A stretch of DNA of 58,845 nt from Planctomycetaceae bacterium (GCA_003153375.1 PLYM01000136.1:1-58845), one strand, 5' to 3'; numbered from the stretch's first letter, positions 36,290-46,320 are shown. A program made the numbers and translations. Notes: a model not told the origin generated them from the letters alone.

Positions 36290-36828
36290 GCAAGCGCGCG
36301 AGCCAGGGCCTGCAGAGCCTCGACGGTGCGCCAGTTGCGCACGGTCATGTCGATTCCCGAGGCTCGTTCCATGCCGGCGGCGAATTTCGAGCGGCCGAAG
36401 CCGTCGGGGGCGTGGAGATAGAGGATTCCCTTGGCAACGGTGAATTGCTCGGGCCCGCCGGTCTTGGTGAGCAGTTCGCGAAGTTGCTTCTCGTTGGGCG
36501 CGGCATCGCAGAACGCCGCATGGACCTTGGTCGGATCCTGGGAGGCCGCTTTTCCGTAGGGATTGCCGGCGACGAGCTTTTCCCAATCCGCGGCCGTGCG
36601 GACCAGGAGTTTCGCGGCGAAGCCGAACTCGGTTGCAAAAGCCGCCGCGAGGTCGCGAGCGATGCCGGCCGCCGAGCCCTGGGCGCGAAACACGACATTG
36701 CCGCTCTGCACGTACGTCTGGACGTCCGCGTGCCCTAGTCCCGCGTGCAGGGTGCGCAATGCCTCCATTTTCACCGGGTGGTGCCCGCCGACGTTGATCC
36801 CTCGATAGAGGGCGATGAAGGTTTTCAT
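36286..36828 (-). CDS. DUF1697-family protein
   Basis: 180 residues. IALYRGINVGGHHPVKMEALR, QTYVQSGNVVFRA, and MTVRNWRTVEALQALA at the end are the DUF1697 signature order. Function unknown, cytosolic. ATG 36828 is chosen because the family starts a few residues before ALYRGINV; sequence upstream in the same frame belongs to the neighbouring gene region. It is convergent with the cytochrome gene: TAG of each gene is read from opposite strands of CTAG at 36286-36289. Confidence 0.88.
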   Translation of the reverse strand: MKTFIALYRGINVGGHHPVKMEALRTLHAGLGHADVQTYVQSGNVVFRAQGSAAGIARDLAAAFATEFGFAAKLLVRTAADWEKLVAGNPYGKAASQDPTKVHAAFCDAAPNEKQLRELLTKTGGPEQFTVAKGILYLHAPDGFGRSKFAAGMERASGIDMTVRNWRTVEALQALARALA

Positions 36829-36877
36829 GGTTGCCAATTTCGTTCCCTCGGCCACTGCGCGGATTCCCGCGACGGCG

Positions 36878-37399
36878 TCATGCCGCGCCGCGGATGTAGG
36901 CTTCGACTTGTTTCCATTGCCGGCGACGGTAGATGGCGATCGCGGCTGACGTGGCCAACAGGCCGATGCCCATAGCGAAGGACTCGTAGTTGATGGGGAC
37001 CGCGTCACCCACCGCCGAGACCGTCGGATCGTTGGGAAGAAAGGTCACGGTCGCCTCGCCGGCCTGCACGGCCTGGTTGTAAACCGCCTCGGGAACCACG
37101 AACTGTTTGCGATACACCGTCGCGCCTTCGGCGGGCGTGTAATCGAGCGTGAGGTGGTGGGCTTTGCGGCCCTTGCCGGTGTTCATGATCTGGGATTCGT
37201 GAACCTTGCCCTTCACGCGCTGGCCGTGATCGCGCAGTTCGACGGCGCCAAGATACTCATAGACGCCGCCGCCGAGCATGCCGATGCCGCCCACCAAGGC
37301 CAGCCACATCACGATCCAAAGTCGCCGATTGAGTTGCGGATAAACGCGCGGCGGCCGCGCGCCCCCAGCCGAGTCACTTGGTACAGATTCAGCGGACAT
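36878..37399 (-). CDS. DUF3592-like membrane protein
   Basis: 173 residues with two membrane helices, IVMWLALVGGIGMLGGGVYEYL near the N-terminus and SFAMGIGLLATSAAIAIY near the C-terminus. Between them lies a strand-rich domain (VKGKVHESQIMNT, HHLTLDYTPAEGATVYRKQF, VTFLPNDPTVSAV). That layout matches DUF3592. Function unknown. It sits just upstream of the DUF1697 gene on the same strand with a 49-base gap. Confidence 0.7.
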   Translation of the reverse strand: MSAESVPSDSAGGARPPRVYPQLNRRLWIVMWLALVGGIGMLGGGVYEYLGAVELRDHGQRVKGKVHESQIMNTGKGRKAHHLTLDYTPAEGATVYRKQFVVPEAVYNQAVQAGEATVTFLPNDPTVSAVGDAVPINYESFAMGIGLLATSAAIAIYRRRQWKQVEAYIRGAA

Positions 37400-37709
37400 G
37401 TGTCTACCTGCTAGCTATCTGGAACGTGTCATGAAGCCCGTGGCAGGCGGCCACTGCGGCCAAACAATTTGGAAAGCACGAATGTTTGCACATCCAAAAC
37501 GATGATGCAACGGTTGGCCCGCCCGCGTGCGATTCTGGCCGGCCCTGGGAGTTGCCCTCGGGAGTCGAAGCCGTCCGCCGACCGACGCATGGGACGGTGT
37601 CGCTGCCCCGCAGCAGAATCGCCCATTCCGTGGAGTCCGCCCCATCGGCTTGCTACAATGGTCGACGACGTGAGATAGACCGGCGGAAGGTTTAACCAGC
37701 ACCTACACC
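37400..37709. other. Non-coding gap before the DUF1501 gene
   Basis: About 310 bases between divergent genes. The open frames here lack family motifs and have shadow-like composition. It must contain promoters for both directions, but I see no confident element. Confidence 0.4.
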
Positions 37710-39155
37710 ATGTCGCAATCCCGACACAACTATTCGAATGCGGTCGACGAGATTTCGCGCCGCTCCGTGCTCAGGATGGGGGTCGGCGGACTCGGGTTGA
37801 GTCTGACGGGATTGCTGCAAGCACGGGCCAGCGCGCGAGCTGCCGAAATCACGGGGTTGCCACCGCTCAAGGCTTGCGTGATCGTGTTCTACTACGGCGG
37901 GCCGAGCCACTTGGACACCTACGACCTGAAGCCGGACGCTCCGGCCGAAGTGCGCGGCGAGTTCAAGCCGATTTCGACCTCGGTGCCCGGCCTCTTCGTC
38001 TGCGAGCATTTGCCCAAGATGGCTCGCTGCATGCACAAGGTGGCCCTCGTTCGCAGCATGCACCATCGCAACCGCTTGCACGACTCGGCCTCAACCGAGG
38101 CGCTGACCGGCCGGCAAGCGCCGACCGGAGATCGCGAGGAGTTTGCCCCGATCAAGCAGGTGTTCCCATCCTATGGCGCCTCGCTGAGCTACTTGCGACG
38201 CGAACTGCAGCTCGACGTGCCCCATGCCGCGCTGCCGTTCGTCTTTCACAACGTCATCGACGTGCCCTGCCAGGGTGGCGGCTTTCTGGGGTCGACGTAC
38301 GACCCACTGCAAATCAACGTCAACCCAGAGAATCGGGTTTATAGCGCCGGAGCCCTCGCGCTGCCCACGGGACAGTCGGGCAAATCGCTCCAGGATCGAC
38401 GTCGGTTGCTCACGTCGCTGCAAGAGCAGTCGATTGCCGCCGCGCAATCGTTGTCGATGGGCCGCTGGCAGCTCTCTACCGACAAGGCATTTCAGTTGCT
38501 GGGGTCGGAGTCGCTGCGCGAGGCCCTCGATCTGTCGCGCGAGTCGCCTCAAACGCGCGAACGCTATGGATTCGATAAGGCGCCCGTGGCCGTTGGTTCG
38601 GGCGGCGGCGGAGGCAACGGGGCCGAGATGGGATTTGCGCGCCAGATGCGCGGGCAGAATCTGCTAGTGGCCAGGCGGTTGGTCGAGGCCGGCATTCCGT
38701 TCGTCAACGTGTTTGATTTTCGGCAGCAAGGGCAGAACTGGGATGCGCACCACCAGAACTTCTCGCAACATAAGAATCACCTGCTGCCCGTGGCCGATCA
38801 GTCGCTCTCGGCGCTGATCGAAGATCTCGACGCGCGGGGATTGCTCGACACGACCTTGGTCGTGGCGATGGGAGAGTTCGGTCGTACGCCCACGATCAAC
38901 CAGAACGGCGGCCGCGACCATTGGCCCGATTGTTACAGCGTGCTGCTCGCCGGCGGCGGCGTACACGGCGGCGCGATCTTTGGAGCGAGCGATCGAACGG
39001 GCGCGTATCCCGACAAGGATCCGGTGACACCGGCCGATCTCGCGGCCACCATTTTTTGGCGATTCGGCATCGACCCCTCGTCCGAGATTCACGATCTCAC
39101 CGGCCGTCCCTGGCGCGTCGCCGACGGCCAGCCTCTGCGATCGCTGTTCGTCTGA
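37710..39155 (+). CDS. DUF1501 Tat-exported protein
   Basis: 481 residues. A twin-arginine signal near the N-terminus (SRRSVLRMGVGGLGLSLTG) is followed by family motifs VIVFYYGGPSHLDTYDLKPDAP, FVCEHLPKMARCMHKVALVRSMHH, VNVFDFRQQGQNWDAHHQN and TLVVAMGEFGRTPTINQNGGRDHWP. The fold is related to the alkaline phosphatase/sulfatase superfamily, with metal-binding Asp and His residues in these motifs. In planctomycetes DUF1501 genes usually pair with a DUF1549/cytochrome gene; here no such partner is adjacent. Substrate unknown. Confidence 0.92.
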   Translation: MSQSRHNYSNAVDEISRRSVLRMGVGGLGLSLTGLLQARASARAAEITGLPPLKACVIVFYYGGPSHLDTYDLKPDAPAEVRGEFKPISTSVPGLFVCEHLPKMARCMHKVALVRSMHHRNRLHDSASTEALTGRQAPTGDREEFAPIKQVFPSYGASLSYLRRELQLDVPHAALPFVFHNVIDVPCQGGGFLGSTYDPLQINVNPENRVYSAGALALPTGQSGKSLQDRRRLLTSLQEQSIAAAQSLSMGRWQLSTDKAFQLLGSESLREALDLSRESPQTRERYGFDKAPVAVGSGGGGGNGAEMGFARQMRGQNLLVARRLVEAGIPFVNVFDFRQQGQNWDAHHQNFSQHKNHLLPVADQSLSALIEDLDARGLLDTTLVVAMGEFGRTPTINQNGGRDHWPDCYSVLLAGGGVHGGAIFGASDRTGAYPDKDPVTPADLAATIFWRFGIDPSSEIHDLTGRPWRVADGQPLRSLFV

Positions 39156-39270
39156 CCGCGGGCGCAATGACACGCAGGCGGCAAGGTTTCCTGTCCGCGG
39201 CAGATGCAACCGTCTCATCAGGTGCCTGTGTTCTTTGGCGCGGTCAATTGCGAGGAGCGGCCCTGCACAT

Positions 39271-40077
39271 TCAGCAACTCGGCGCGCGCGAACATCGCCC
39301 ACGCAGGAACTCCATCGCCGAACTCGCCGCTTCATCCCACGACACCTGGCGATAAATCTTGACCGAGACGTACTTGTCGTAGCCCACTTCATCCAGCGCG
39401 GCCAGCACGGCTGGGAAATCGATGTGGCCGCTGCCCAGCGGCCCGCCATTCGACTCGCACAAATGGAAGTGGCCGATTCGCTGGCCATATTGGCGGATCG
39501 TGTCGAGCAGCGAGCGCTCCTCGATGTTCATGTGGATCGTGTCGAGCATCAAGGTGACGGCGGGCGAACCTATGCGATCGACCAACTCGGCCACTTCCTT
39601 GGCGGTGTGATTGAAGCCCACCTGGAGATGGTTCACCGGCTCGATGACGATCGGCACCTGCCGACTTTCCGCCACCCGGGCGACCCGAGCCAGCGCGGCC
39701 ACGATCCGCTCGTTCGCCACCACGGGGTCGGGCTCATCGCTACGGAGTCCTTGCAGCAAGCCAACTACGACGAGCGACCCGAGTCGGGCGGCCAGCTCGA
39801 CATAGTCGATCAGCCGCGAGACCGCACGGTCGCGGATCGCTGCATCGCGACTCGCCAGGCAAATCGATTCGTTCGCATACGACCAGCCCGAGAGCAACGA
39901 AACGACCGGCAGGCGCGCTCGCTGCGCGGCCGTCGCCACTTCCTCGATAGGGAAGCCCAAAGGATGGGTGGCCACCAACTCGATGCCGTCATATCCCAGG
40001 GCCGCGACACGCTGTATGCGGTCGGTAAGCGTCGCCAGGTCAGGCGCTGGATCGCAGAGGATGTAGCTAAACTTCAT
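39271..40077 (-). CDS. Sugar phosphate isomerase/epimerase, TIM-barrel (AP endonuclease 2 fold)
   Basis: 268 residues. ALGYDGIELVATHP, VVSLLSGW, YVELAARLGSLVVV, VPIVIEPVNHLQVG, VTLMLDTIHMNIEE, IGHFHLCESNGGPLGSGHIDF and VSVKIYRQVSWDE give the metal-binding Glu, Asp and His of the xylose-isomerase-like barrel. No signal peptide. ATG 40077 fits the family start; the open frame before it is not coding. The exact sugar cannot be named. It is convergent with the DUF1501 gene, with 115 bases between their stops. Confidence 0.85.
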   Translation of the reverse strand: MKFSYILCDPAPDLATLTDRIQRVAALGYDGIELVATHPLGFPIEEVATAAQRARLPVVSLLSGWSYANESICLASRDAAIRDRAVSRLIDYVELAARLGSLVVVGLLQGLRSDEPDPVVANERIVAALARVARVAESRQVPIVIEPVNHLQVGFNHTAKEVAELVDRIGSPAVTLMLDTIHMNIEERSLLDTIRQYGQRIGHFHLCESNGGPLGSGHIDFPAVLAALDEVGYDKYVSVKIYRQVSWDEAASSAMEFLRGRCSRAPSC

Positions 40078-40327
40078 CGCATGGCACCATCGTTTGGGGG
40101 CGGTTAAGGTCGCGGAGTGAGCGACCCGAGACGGACCGATTCCTACCATACCACTGGCCAAGCGCGGTGCAAATCCGGGAAACGTTTAAGGAGTTTCCGC
40201 TATTTCGATGTGCGGTCCCGGGCCGCGGCGCGTCGCGCGCGCGTCACGGATCAACCGATCGGCGCGGCGAGGCACGGCCGCAAGGCGCGGGGCAACGCCA
40301 CGTTCAAAAAGCCGCGTCACCTCGGCG

Positions 40328-40822
40328 TCACTTCGCGGCGTGACTCGGCGCGCACGCTTCGTTCATGGCGGCCTGCATCTGGCTGGGCGTGAGATCCTTC
40401 AAGCGTGTCGCGAAGGACCACTTGTGTCCGAACGGATCGGTCACGATTCCATAACGGTCTCCCCAAAACATGTCGGCCGGGGGCATGGTGACCGTGGCCC
40501 CGGCCTTTTGGGCCCGTTCGATCGCGGCGTCGCAATTCGTGACGTAATGGTGCAACGTCACCGGCGTGCCTTTCAGGGCCTTGGGCGACATCGACTGGCC
40601 ATCGCAAGCCTCGGGGAAATCGTCATTCAAAAACACGATGCTGTTGCCGATGCGGATGGCCGCGTGCATGATCCGCTGGCCGCCTGGTTCTATCATGCGG
40701 TGGGCCTCTTCGGCTCCAAACGCCTGCTTGTAAAACTCAATCGCCGCGGCGCACGGATCGCAGACTAGGTGCGGAATCAAACCTTCGTGCTGCGGCGGAA
40801 TCGGTTGCGTGGCTTTAGTCAT
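40328..40822 (-). CDS. VOC-family protein, PhnB-like glyoxalase fold
   Basis: 164 residues. LIPHLVCDPCAAAIEFYKQAFGAEE starts the fold, RIGNSIVFLNDDFPE is central, and GDRYGIVTDPFGHKWSFATR is the closing VOC motif. Members bind a metal with paired His/Glu residues, and PhnB-like ones have no settled reaction. It follows another VOC gene by 70 bases on the same strand, so the two probably form an operon. A 250-base gap with no visible gene separates it from the TIM-barrel gene. Confidence 0.88.
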   Translation of the reverse strand: MTKATQPIPPQHEGLIPHLVCDPCAAAIEFYKQAFGAEEAHRMIEPGGQRIMHAAIRIGNSIVFLNDDFPEACDGQSMSPKALKGTPVTLHHYVTNCDAAIERAQKAGATVTMPPADMFWGDRYGIVTDPFGHKWSFATRLKDLTPSQMQAAMNEACAPSHAAK

Positions 40823-40892
40823 GGTTAGCTCCTTCCGAAAAAATGTACGAATCGAAGCAATGTGAGAGTTGTCCTCGGAAAACGGCCGGCGA

Positions 40893-41372
40893 TTAAACGT
40901 TGTGGTAGGCCTGTTCGAGTCCGCGGATGTCGATTTTCTTCATGGTCATCATGGCCTTCATCACCCGGCCCGCCTTCACGGGATCGGGATCGCTCAATAA
41001 CTTGGGCAGGGCGGTCGGCACGATTTGCCACGACAGGCCGAACTGATCTTTCAGCCAGCCGCATTGGACCTCGGATCCGCCGGCCGAGAGTTTTTCCCAG
41101 TACCGGTCGACTTCCTCCTGCGTCTCGCAATTCACGACAAACGAGATCGCCTCGGTGAACTTGAAATGCGGTCCGCCGTTGAGCCCCACGAACTTCTGTC
41201 CCTGCAGCTCAAACTCCACGGTCATCGCCGATCCGGCCGGACCAGGGCCCGCTTCGCCATAGCGGACGACCTTGATCACCTTCGAGTCCGGAAAGATCGA
41301 CGCATAAAAGTTCGCCGCTTCTTCCGCCTGATGATCGAACCATAAAAAAGGCGTGATCTTTTGGTTAGGCAC
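40893..41372 (-). CDS. VOC-family protein, PhnB/3-demethylubiquinone methyltransferase-like
   Basis: 159 residues. ITPFLWFDHQAEEAANFYASIFPDSKV, GQKFVGLNGGPHFKFTEAISFVV and CGWLKDQFGLSWQIVP match the PhnB-like glyoxalase group often misnamed 3-demethylubiquinone-9 3-methyltransferase. The methyltransferase fold itself is absent, so the enzymatic name should not be used. Upstream gene of the two-gene VOC cluster. Confidence 0.9.
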   Translation of the reverse strand: MPNQKITPFLWFDHQAEEAANFYASIFPDSKVIKVVRYGEAGPGPAGSAMTVEFELQGQKFVGLNGGPHFKFTEAISFVVNCETQEEVDRYWEKLSAGGSEVQCGWLKDQFGLSWQIVPTALPKLLSDPDPVKAGRVMKAMMTMKKIDIRGLEQAYHNV

Positions 41373-41644
41373 GTTGTTCTCCTTCTCTCAAAACCTCCGG
41401 GGAATGAATCCCCTCACTCTATCCCTTAGTCGAACGAGCAAAAGTCAAATCGACAGGCATCCGCAAAAAAAAGAAAGTTCGAGCGATCGCGCGCAAACCG
41501 GCCCGGTTGCCGAGGTAGCCTCGAAACGACAGCAAACCGGGGAGCGACCAGACGGAGGGAAGGCGGCGGCTGCTTCTTCACCCGGGGCGCGGAGGTGATT
41601 CTGCTTGCCCAATCGGGCGGCAGAGATTCTTATGCTACTGCTGC

Positions 41645-43213
41645 ATGGACACCCGTTCCGGAGTATCTCCGTTGACCCTGCCGAAGTTTTTGCGCGCGTC
41701 GATTGCCCTGGGGGTTGGCTGGCTGCTGCTGGTCGCTGCCGCAACCGCCGCCGAGCCGTCCCGGCCGAATGTCATCGTGATTCTGGCGGATGACGTAGGC
41801 TACGGAGATCTGGGCTGCTACGGTGCGACCAAGATCAAGACGCCGCATCTGGACGCGCTCGCCGAAGGAGGCCTGCGCTTCACCGACGCGCATAGTCCCG
41901 CGGCCGTTTGCACGCCCACGCGGTACGCCTTGCTGACCGGTCAATATGCGTTTCGACATCCGCCTGGCTCGCGCATTTTGTCGGGCGTCGCTCCGCTGGG
42001 CATTCCGCTGGATCGGCCCACGCTGCCCAAGTTGCTCGGCGACGCCGGCTATGCGACGGGCGCCGTCGGCAAATGGCACCTGGGCTTGGGAGACCGAGAG
42101 ACGAACTACAATGCCGAAATCAACCCCGGTCCGCGGGAGGTGGGCTTTCAATACTCGTTTCTGATTCCCGCCACCGGCGATCGCACGCCGTGTGTTTACG
42201 TCGAAAATGGCCGCGTCGTGGGCTACGATCCGCACGATCCGATTCGGGTCGATTATCAGCAGAAAGTCGGTGACGATCCGACGGGCTTGGAAAATCCCGA
42301 GCTGCTGACGAATCAGAAGCCGAGCCACGGCCACAACAATACGATCGTCAACGGCATCAGCCGCATCGGTTGGATGAGCGGCGGCCAGGCAGCCCGCTGG
42401 AAAGACGAGGAGATGGCCGACACCATCACCCAAAAAGCCGTGAGGTTCATTGATGACCAAGCGGCGCAGCCATTCTTTCTCTATTTTGCTACCCACGACG
42501 CCCATGTCCCTCGCTGTCCACACCCCCGATTCCGAGGGCAGAGCGAACACGGTTTGCGCGGCGATGCGATTGTCGAGCTGGACTGGTGCGTCGGAGAAAT
42601 CCTGACGGCCCTGGCTCGCCACAAGCTGACCGACAACACGCTTGTGATGTTCACTAGCGACAACGGCGGAGTCATGGACGACGGCTATCTCGACGGCACG
42701 CAGCACGACGCGTCGGGTCACCGCTGCAACGGCGCTCTGCGTGGCTTTAAGGGTGGGTTGTACGAGGGTGGGCACCGGGTGCCGCTGATCGTCCGCTGGC
42801 CGCGAAAAGTGCCGGCCGGCAAAACGTCGGCAGAGCTGATCTCGCATGTCGACCTGTTCGCGACCCTGGCCGCCGTGGTGGGTCAAACCCTGCCCGAGGG
42901 CGGTGCACCGGACAGCTTCGATTGTTCGGCGGCGCTATTCAGCCAGCGGCCGGCCCGACCGTGCCGCGAGTCGCTCCTGCACCAGGCCGGGAATCCGAAC
43001 TGGCTGGCGGTTCGCCAGCGAAACTGGAAGTACATTCCGCCAGCGCCGGGAAATGGCAGGACCTCGGCCGGCCCGGAGCTCTACGATCTCTCAGTCGATC
43101 CCGCGGAAACCAAGAACGTGGCGCAGAATCACCCCGAGACGGTCCAGGAGCTGACCACGCTGCTCAGCCAGTTGCGGCAAGCCGCTCGCACGCGCCCTAT
43201 TCCATCTGAATAA
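41645..43213 (+). CDS. Sulfatase, arylsulfatase A-like, formylglycine type
   Basis: 522 residues. A signal peptide (IALGVGWLLLVAAATAA) precedes NVIVILADDVGYGDLGCYG, the first metal site. The catalytic motif is CTPTRYALLTG (Cys89), the CxPxR signature in which Cys becomes formylglycine by a sulfatase-activating enzyme not seen in this window. VGKWHLG and MFTSDNGG, typical later motifs, are present, and the C-terminus LYDLSVDPAETKNVA is standard. Probably exported and acting on a sulfated glycan, as many planctomycete sulfatases do; the glycan is unknown. Confidence 0.94.
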   Translation: MDTRSGVSPLTLPKFLRASIALGVGWLLLVAAATAAEPSRPNVIVILADDVGYGDLGCYGATKIKTPHLDALAEGGLRFTDAHSPAAVCTPTRYALLTGQYAFRHPPGSRILSGVAPLGIPLDRPTLPKLLGDAGYATGAVGKWHLGLGDRETNYNAEINPGPREVGFQYSFLIPATGDRTPCVYVENGRVVGYDPHDPIRVDYQQKVGDDPTGLENPELLTNQKPSHGHNNTIVNGISRIGWMSGGQAARWKDEEMADTITQKAVRFIDDQAAQPFFLYFATHDAHVPRCPHPRFRGQSEHGLRGDAIVELDWCVGEILTALARHKLTDNTLVMFTSDNGGVMDDGYLDGTQHDASGHRCNGALRGFKGGLYEGGHRVPLIVRWPRKVPAGKTSAELISHVDLFATLAAVVGQTLPEGGAPDSFDCSAALFSQRPARPCRESLLHQAGNPNWLAVRQRNWKYIPPAPGNGRTSAGPELYDLSVDPAETKNVAQNHPETVQELTTLLSQLRQAARTRPIPSE

Positions 43214-43261
43214 AAGCGCGCAGGAAGCCGGCCCAACGCATCTCTTTTTGCCGCACGACCG

Positions 43262-45472
43262 TCACTCGATCTTCCAGACTCTCACGGCGCCATCGCGGCC
43301 GCCCGCGCCCAGCAGCGATCCGTCGCGATTGAAAGCCACGGCGTGAACGCCGGTCTTGTGTGCCAGATAGGTCGCCAGCGGCTTGCCGCTCTCGGCATCC
43401 CACAACTTCACGGTGCCATCGGTTCCGCCGCTCGCCAGCTGCTTGCCATCGGGCGAATAGGCGATGGCCCAGATATCGCCGTCATGGCCTGGCCACGACT
43501 TGACGACCTGCCCGTTGCCGGTGTCCCAGACGCGGATCGTCTTGTCCCAGCCGGCGGATGCCAGCCGGTGGCCGTCATGGTCAAACGACACGCCATACAC
43601 CGGGCCGGAGTGGCCTTCCAAGGGCAGTTTTTGGGTGAGCGATTTCGCGTTCCAGAGTCGCACGACCTTGTCGCTGCCTCCCGTGGCCAGCGTCTCTCCG
43701 CCCGGCGAGACGGCAACGGCGTAGACGGCCCCCGGCTGCTGAGTTTCGGCCAACGGTGTCGCCGATTCCAGCGACCAGACGCGCAGCCCGCCCTCGCGGT
43801 CGCCCGCGAACAGCGTCTGGCCGTCGGGGGCGAACGTAAGTCCGCGCACCGCGTTGCGATGCTCGAAAGTTCGAATCGCCTCGGGTTCGGAGGTCTTCCA
43901 AAGTTTGATCAGGCCATCGTCTCCGGCGGTCGCCAGCAACTGGCCGTCGGGCGAGTAGCGTGCCGACCAGATATTGCCACGATGCGCATTGATCGTGGTT
44001 CTGATGCTCTGTGTCGGCAAATCCCAAAGTCGGATCGAGCCGTCCTCGACCGCCATCGCCACGGTTTCACTCGTCGGGTCAAAGGCCACGGACCACACCG
44101 CGCCGGCATTCGCACCCAGCACGGCCAGGGGTGCCGCGGCCGACACGCCTTCGGCACCCGAGCCGCGGCGACCGGCCAGGAACATTCCGCCCAGCAACCC
44201 GAAACCAAGAAAGACCGCGCCGACGGCCGCGGCAATCCACCGATTGCGCCGAGCGCGTTTCCGGGCCTCGATCTTGCAGACGGTCGGCACGTCCTCCGAT
44301 GTCGTTTTCATCAAGGCCCATTGAAATTCCAACAGTTCCGCGAGATGGGCCGATGATTGGATGCGATCGGCCGGCTTCTTGGCCAACAGCCGATCGATCG
44401 TCCCGGCCAGCCACTCGGGCACCGCCGGATTCAACTCGCGCAGCGGGCGGTGCTTGACTTCGACGATTTGCTTGAGAATCGCCAGCGACGAGTTGCCCGG
44501 GAACGGCGGCTGCCCCGCGCACATCTCGTACAACACGGCGCCCAGACTGAAAATGTCGGAGCGATGATCGGTCGCTTCCCCCATCGCTTGCTCGGGCGCC
44601 ATATAGAGCGGCGTGCCCGGCACGAAACCGGTGTGCGTCAGCTTGACGTCTTCCATTACGCGGGCCAGGCCGAAATCGGTCAGCTTCACGCGATCGTGCG
44701 GCGACTCGAGCAGAATGTTGCCGGGCTTGATGTCGCGATGAATCAGGTTTTGCGCGTGCGCCGCCGCGAGACCATGAGCGGCCTGCATGCCGATGCGGAC
44801 GATCTCGCGGATCGGCAACTTCTTTTCCCGCGACAGGCGCTCCTCGAGCGACTCGCCCACGACCACTTGCATAACCAGATAAGGCAACCCCTCTTCGCCG
44901 GCCTTCTCGACCTAGTGTACGGCGACCACATTCTCGTGGGTGATCGACGCGGCCGCCCGTGCCTCGCGGCAGAACCTCTTCCGCGAAGTCTCATCGCCCA
45001 CCAGCTCGGGATCCAGCACCTTGAGGGCCACGTTGCGCTGCAGCCGCGAATCGAAGGCTTCGAGCACGACCCCCATGCCACCGCGACCCAACACCCGCAT
45101 CACGTCGAAGTGTGCCAGCCGCCCTAGATAGGCGGCGTCGGTCGAAGGTTGCAGGAAAGCGAGCGATAGTTCGCGCCGTCGCACGGGCGCCGCCGGGACC
45201 GCGGCTTGCTGCGCGACGGCTTGCTGCTCGCCGGGTTGCAAGGCGTTAAACGCGGGCCAGTAGGCCGACGTGGGCAGCGGCTGATCGTCGCCCACCTGCC
45301 GAATGATTTCCGTCAGGTCCGATCCGCCGGTGGCGATGTCTTCCAGCCGCGACTGGCAGCAGCCGCAGGTGTCCATGTGCTCGGTACACTCGGTCAATCG
45401 CTCGCTGGGCAGCGACCCTTCGAGCAGTTGGCGAAGTTCGTCGGGTTGAGGGCAGGGGATGTTGTGTGTCAT
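43262..45472 (-). pseudogene. WD40 Ser/Thr kinase interrupted by one in-frame TAG
   Basis: Reading one frame throughout gives about 736 residues with a single stop, TAG at 44912-44914 (minus strand), inside the kinase between ENVVAVH and VEKAGEEGLPYLVMQ. N-terminal HMDTCGCC fits the zinc anti-sigma motif His-x3-Cys-x2-Cys. Kinase motifs: [47 protein letters not shown] membrane helix (WIAAAVGAVFLGFGLLGGMFL) and seven WD40-like blades (for example LLATAGDDGLIKLW) follow. The stop is one base from CAG (Gln). A true nonsense mutation or a sequencing error are both possible. It is 18 bases after the ECF sigma gene. Confidence 0.85.
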
Positions 45473-45490
45473 GTTCTCACTCGCCTGGTC

Positions 45491-46099
45491 TTACTCGTCT
45501 TCTTGCCGGCGCATCTGATCCACTTCGTCCTTGAGCCGGGCGAGCACCCGACTCTTGGCGACGTAGATGGCGCCGGGCGACATGCCCAGTTGTTGAGCCA
45601 CGTCGGCGACCGCGACTCCGTCGACCGCCGTGAGCCAGAAGGCCCGCCACGTGTTGGCTTGAAATTCGCCCTTGATGCGCTCCATCGCCAATGCCGCGAG
45701 CCGCCGCTGGTACTCGACTTCCCAATCGTCGGAGCCTTCGCTGGCGTCCGGATGCGAGGCCAGCAATCGATTCGTCGTCGTATCGCCCGAGCCCTGCGGG
45801 CGGATGCGGCGCGCCGCGAGAAAATTGAAGATCTTGTTGCGCGTGATCGTGAACAGCCAGCCCCGAAACGTTCCCCGACTGCGATCGTAGTCCAAATGGC
45901 CGATCGCCGCGGACACGGAACGCAGCACGTCCTGCATCAAGTCGGCCGCGTCGGCATCCTGCAAGCCGCGCTTGCGGGCAAACCCATAGATGACCGGGCC
46001 ATACAGACTCGTGAACTCGCGCCACGCGCCGTCGTTGGCCCCCTCGCGCAACTGGATGAGCAGGCTGGCTCGGGTCAGCGGTGAATCGTCCGTGGACAT
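45491..46099 (-). CDS. ECF sigma factor, third kinase-linked copy
   Basis: 202 residues from ATG 46099, which has AGGTG six bases upstream; an earlier ATG 46120 is possible. Region 2 is LQDADAADLMQDVLRSVSAAIGHLDYDRSRG and FRGWLFTITRNKIFNFL, and region 4 is TWRAFWLTAVDGVAVADVAQQLGMSPGAIYVAKSRVLARLK. It belongs to a different ECF subtype from the two earlier copies (shorter region 4 loop, GAIYVAKSRV). The gene 18 bases downstream encodes a kinase with a zinc anti-sigma-like N-terminus that could bind and restrain this factor. Confidence 0.92.
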   Translation of the reverse strand: MSTDDSPLTRASLLIQLREGANDGAWREFTSLYGPVIYGFARKRGLQDADAADLMQDVLRSVSAAIGHLDYDRSRGTFRGWLFTITRNKIFNFLAARRIRPQGSGDTTTNRLLASHPDASEGSDDWEVEYQRRLAALAMERIKGEFQANTWRAFWLTAVDGVAVADVAQQLGMSPGAIYVAKSRVLARLKDEVDQMRRQEDE

Positions 46100-46320
46100 G
46101 ATCGCACCTGAATGTTCCATTCGCAGCCGCCGGTCTTCCTGCGGTCCGCCACGCCCGCATCGCCTTCCATGATATGCCGCGAGGGGCGTACGGACGAGGG
46201 TACGGGAGCGACAAATGGACGAAACAGTTACGAAACATGGCTCGCTTCTCAGACAAAACGATCGTGCTGAGGAAAATACAGAGCACGCACAAATGGAGGT
46301 ATTGCTAAGGAAAAAAGGTG

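Noticed and set aside
34823-36586. 587-codon minus-strand open frame opposite the cytochrome gene
   Set aside because: The haem motifs and signal peptide define the plus-strand gene.
37710-39155. DUF1501 as half of a DUF1549/DUF1501 operon
   Set aside because: No DUF1549 or cytochrome partner is adjacent on the same strand.
40893-41372. Annotation as 3-demethylubiquinone-9 3-methyltransferase
   Set aside because: The protein has a glyoxalase fold and no methyltransferase motifs.
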